The notes under the pieces: model-generated
What the model saw: the letters and a program-made list of their open reading frames with translations, nothing else
Told to the model about the DNA's origin: nothing
Databases searched by the model: none
Assembly: GCA_023474185.1 (NCBI GenBank)
Contig: JAMCXR010000003.1
Span: forward strand, 1-20,705
Source: Patescibacteria group bacterium
GTDB taxonomy: Bacteria; Patescibacteriota; Minisyncoccia; UBA6257; Colwellbacteraceae
Length of the DNA: 20,705 nt
Direction of reading: 5' to 3'
Program-made: the position numbers and the translations under genes
Shown here: positions 20,637 through 20,705 of the stretch, piece after piece
How the letters are laid out: every line of letters starts with the position of its first letter
Position numbering within the stretch: position 1 is the first letter of the stretch

Positions 20637-20705
20637 GCGCCCATAGCTCAGCGGTTAGAGCACGCGACTTATAATCGCGGGGTCCTTGGTTCGAATCCAA
20701 GTGGG
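20637..20705 (+). tRNA. tRNA-Ile with anticodon UAU, cut by the window end
   Basis: Acceptor 5' strand GCGCCCA (20637-20643), then TA, D stem GCTC/GAGC with loop AGCGGTTA, and a 5-bp anticodon stem CGCGA/TCGCG closing the 7-nt loop CTTATAA. The variable loop is GGGTC and the T arm CTTGG/CCAAG has loop TTCGAAT. The last visible bases TGGG pair with CCCA, and the rest of the acceptor strand lies outside. Positions 34-36 are TAT, so the tRNA reads AUA. Most bacteria read AUA with a CAU anticodon modified to lysidine by TilS, so UAU is unusual. Confidence 0.88.

Noticed and set aside
1..20705. CRISPR array, riboswitch, insertion sequence or toxin-antitoxin locus
   Set aside because: No regularly spaced repeats, no transposase or terminal inverted repeats, no recognisable riboswitch core, and no pair of small genes matching a known toxin-antitoxin family.

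Overview
The window most likely comes from a Candidate Phyla Radiation (Patescibacteria, Parcubacteria-like) chromosome. This is inferred from gene content and style, not from a marker search. The signs are compact genes, almost no Shine-Dalgarno sequences before housekeeping genes, three small TrbC/VirB2-like membrane 'pilins', a TyrRS with HLGR in place of HIGH, a metallo-beta-lactamase-fold protein paired with gyrA, and an acidic-tailed NusA. Base composition is near 50% GC.

Layout. 1-258: 3' end of a thymidylate kinase gene and its terminator (+). 256-5440 (-): a proline-rich membrane protein, nusA with its own promoter and leader hairpin, then ppa-clpP-tyrS as a tight operon. 5441-5724: gene-free, with a promoter and a perfect DnaA-box sequence. 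5725-8725 (-): rpsO, a NYN-domain nuclease gene and pnp. 8858-9751 (+): a Xer-type tyrosine recombinase starting at GTG. 9807-10214 (-): TrbC-like protein 1. 10381-10462 (-): tRNA-Leu(UAG) with promoter and terminator. 10576-12131 (+): two unrecognised genes with Shine-Dalgarno sequences and a strong terminator, lying as a self-contained unit between the pilin-like genes. 12136-14231 (-): a membrane-anchored solute-binding protein and TrbC-like proteins 2 and 3. 14317-17322 (-): an MBL-fold pseudoenzyme and gyrA. 17386-18483 (+): ribosomal protein S1, divergent from the gyrA unit through overlapping promoters. 18637-20469 (+): ftsH. 20637 to the window end (+): tRNA-Ile with the rare anticodon UAU, cut by the window edge.

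How it fits together. Most of the window is core information processing and quality control: RNA turnover (PNPase with a NYN nuclease, beside S15), transcription (NusA), translation (TyrRS, S1, S15, two tRNAs), DNA topology (gyrase A, Xer) and proteolysis (ClpP, FtsH). The accessory part is the envelope block at 9.8-14.2 kb.

The most notable pattern is that several genes have a good -10 box only 6-10 nt before the start codon. Four of these (xer, S1, rpsO, the proline-rich gene) have 6-7 nt, which predicts leaderless mRNAs. The two-gene unit at 10.6-12.1 kb is the exception, with a Shine-Dalgarno start, and is the best candidate here for an undescribed system.
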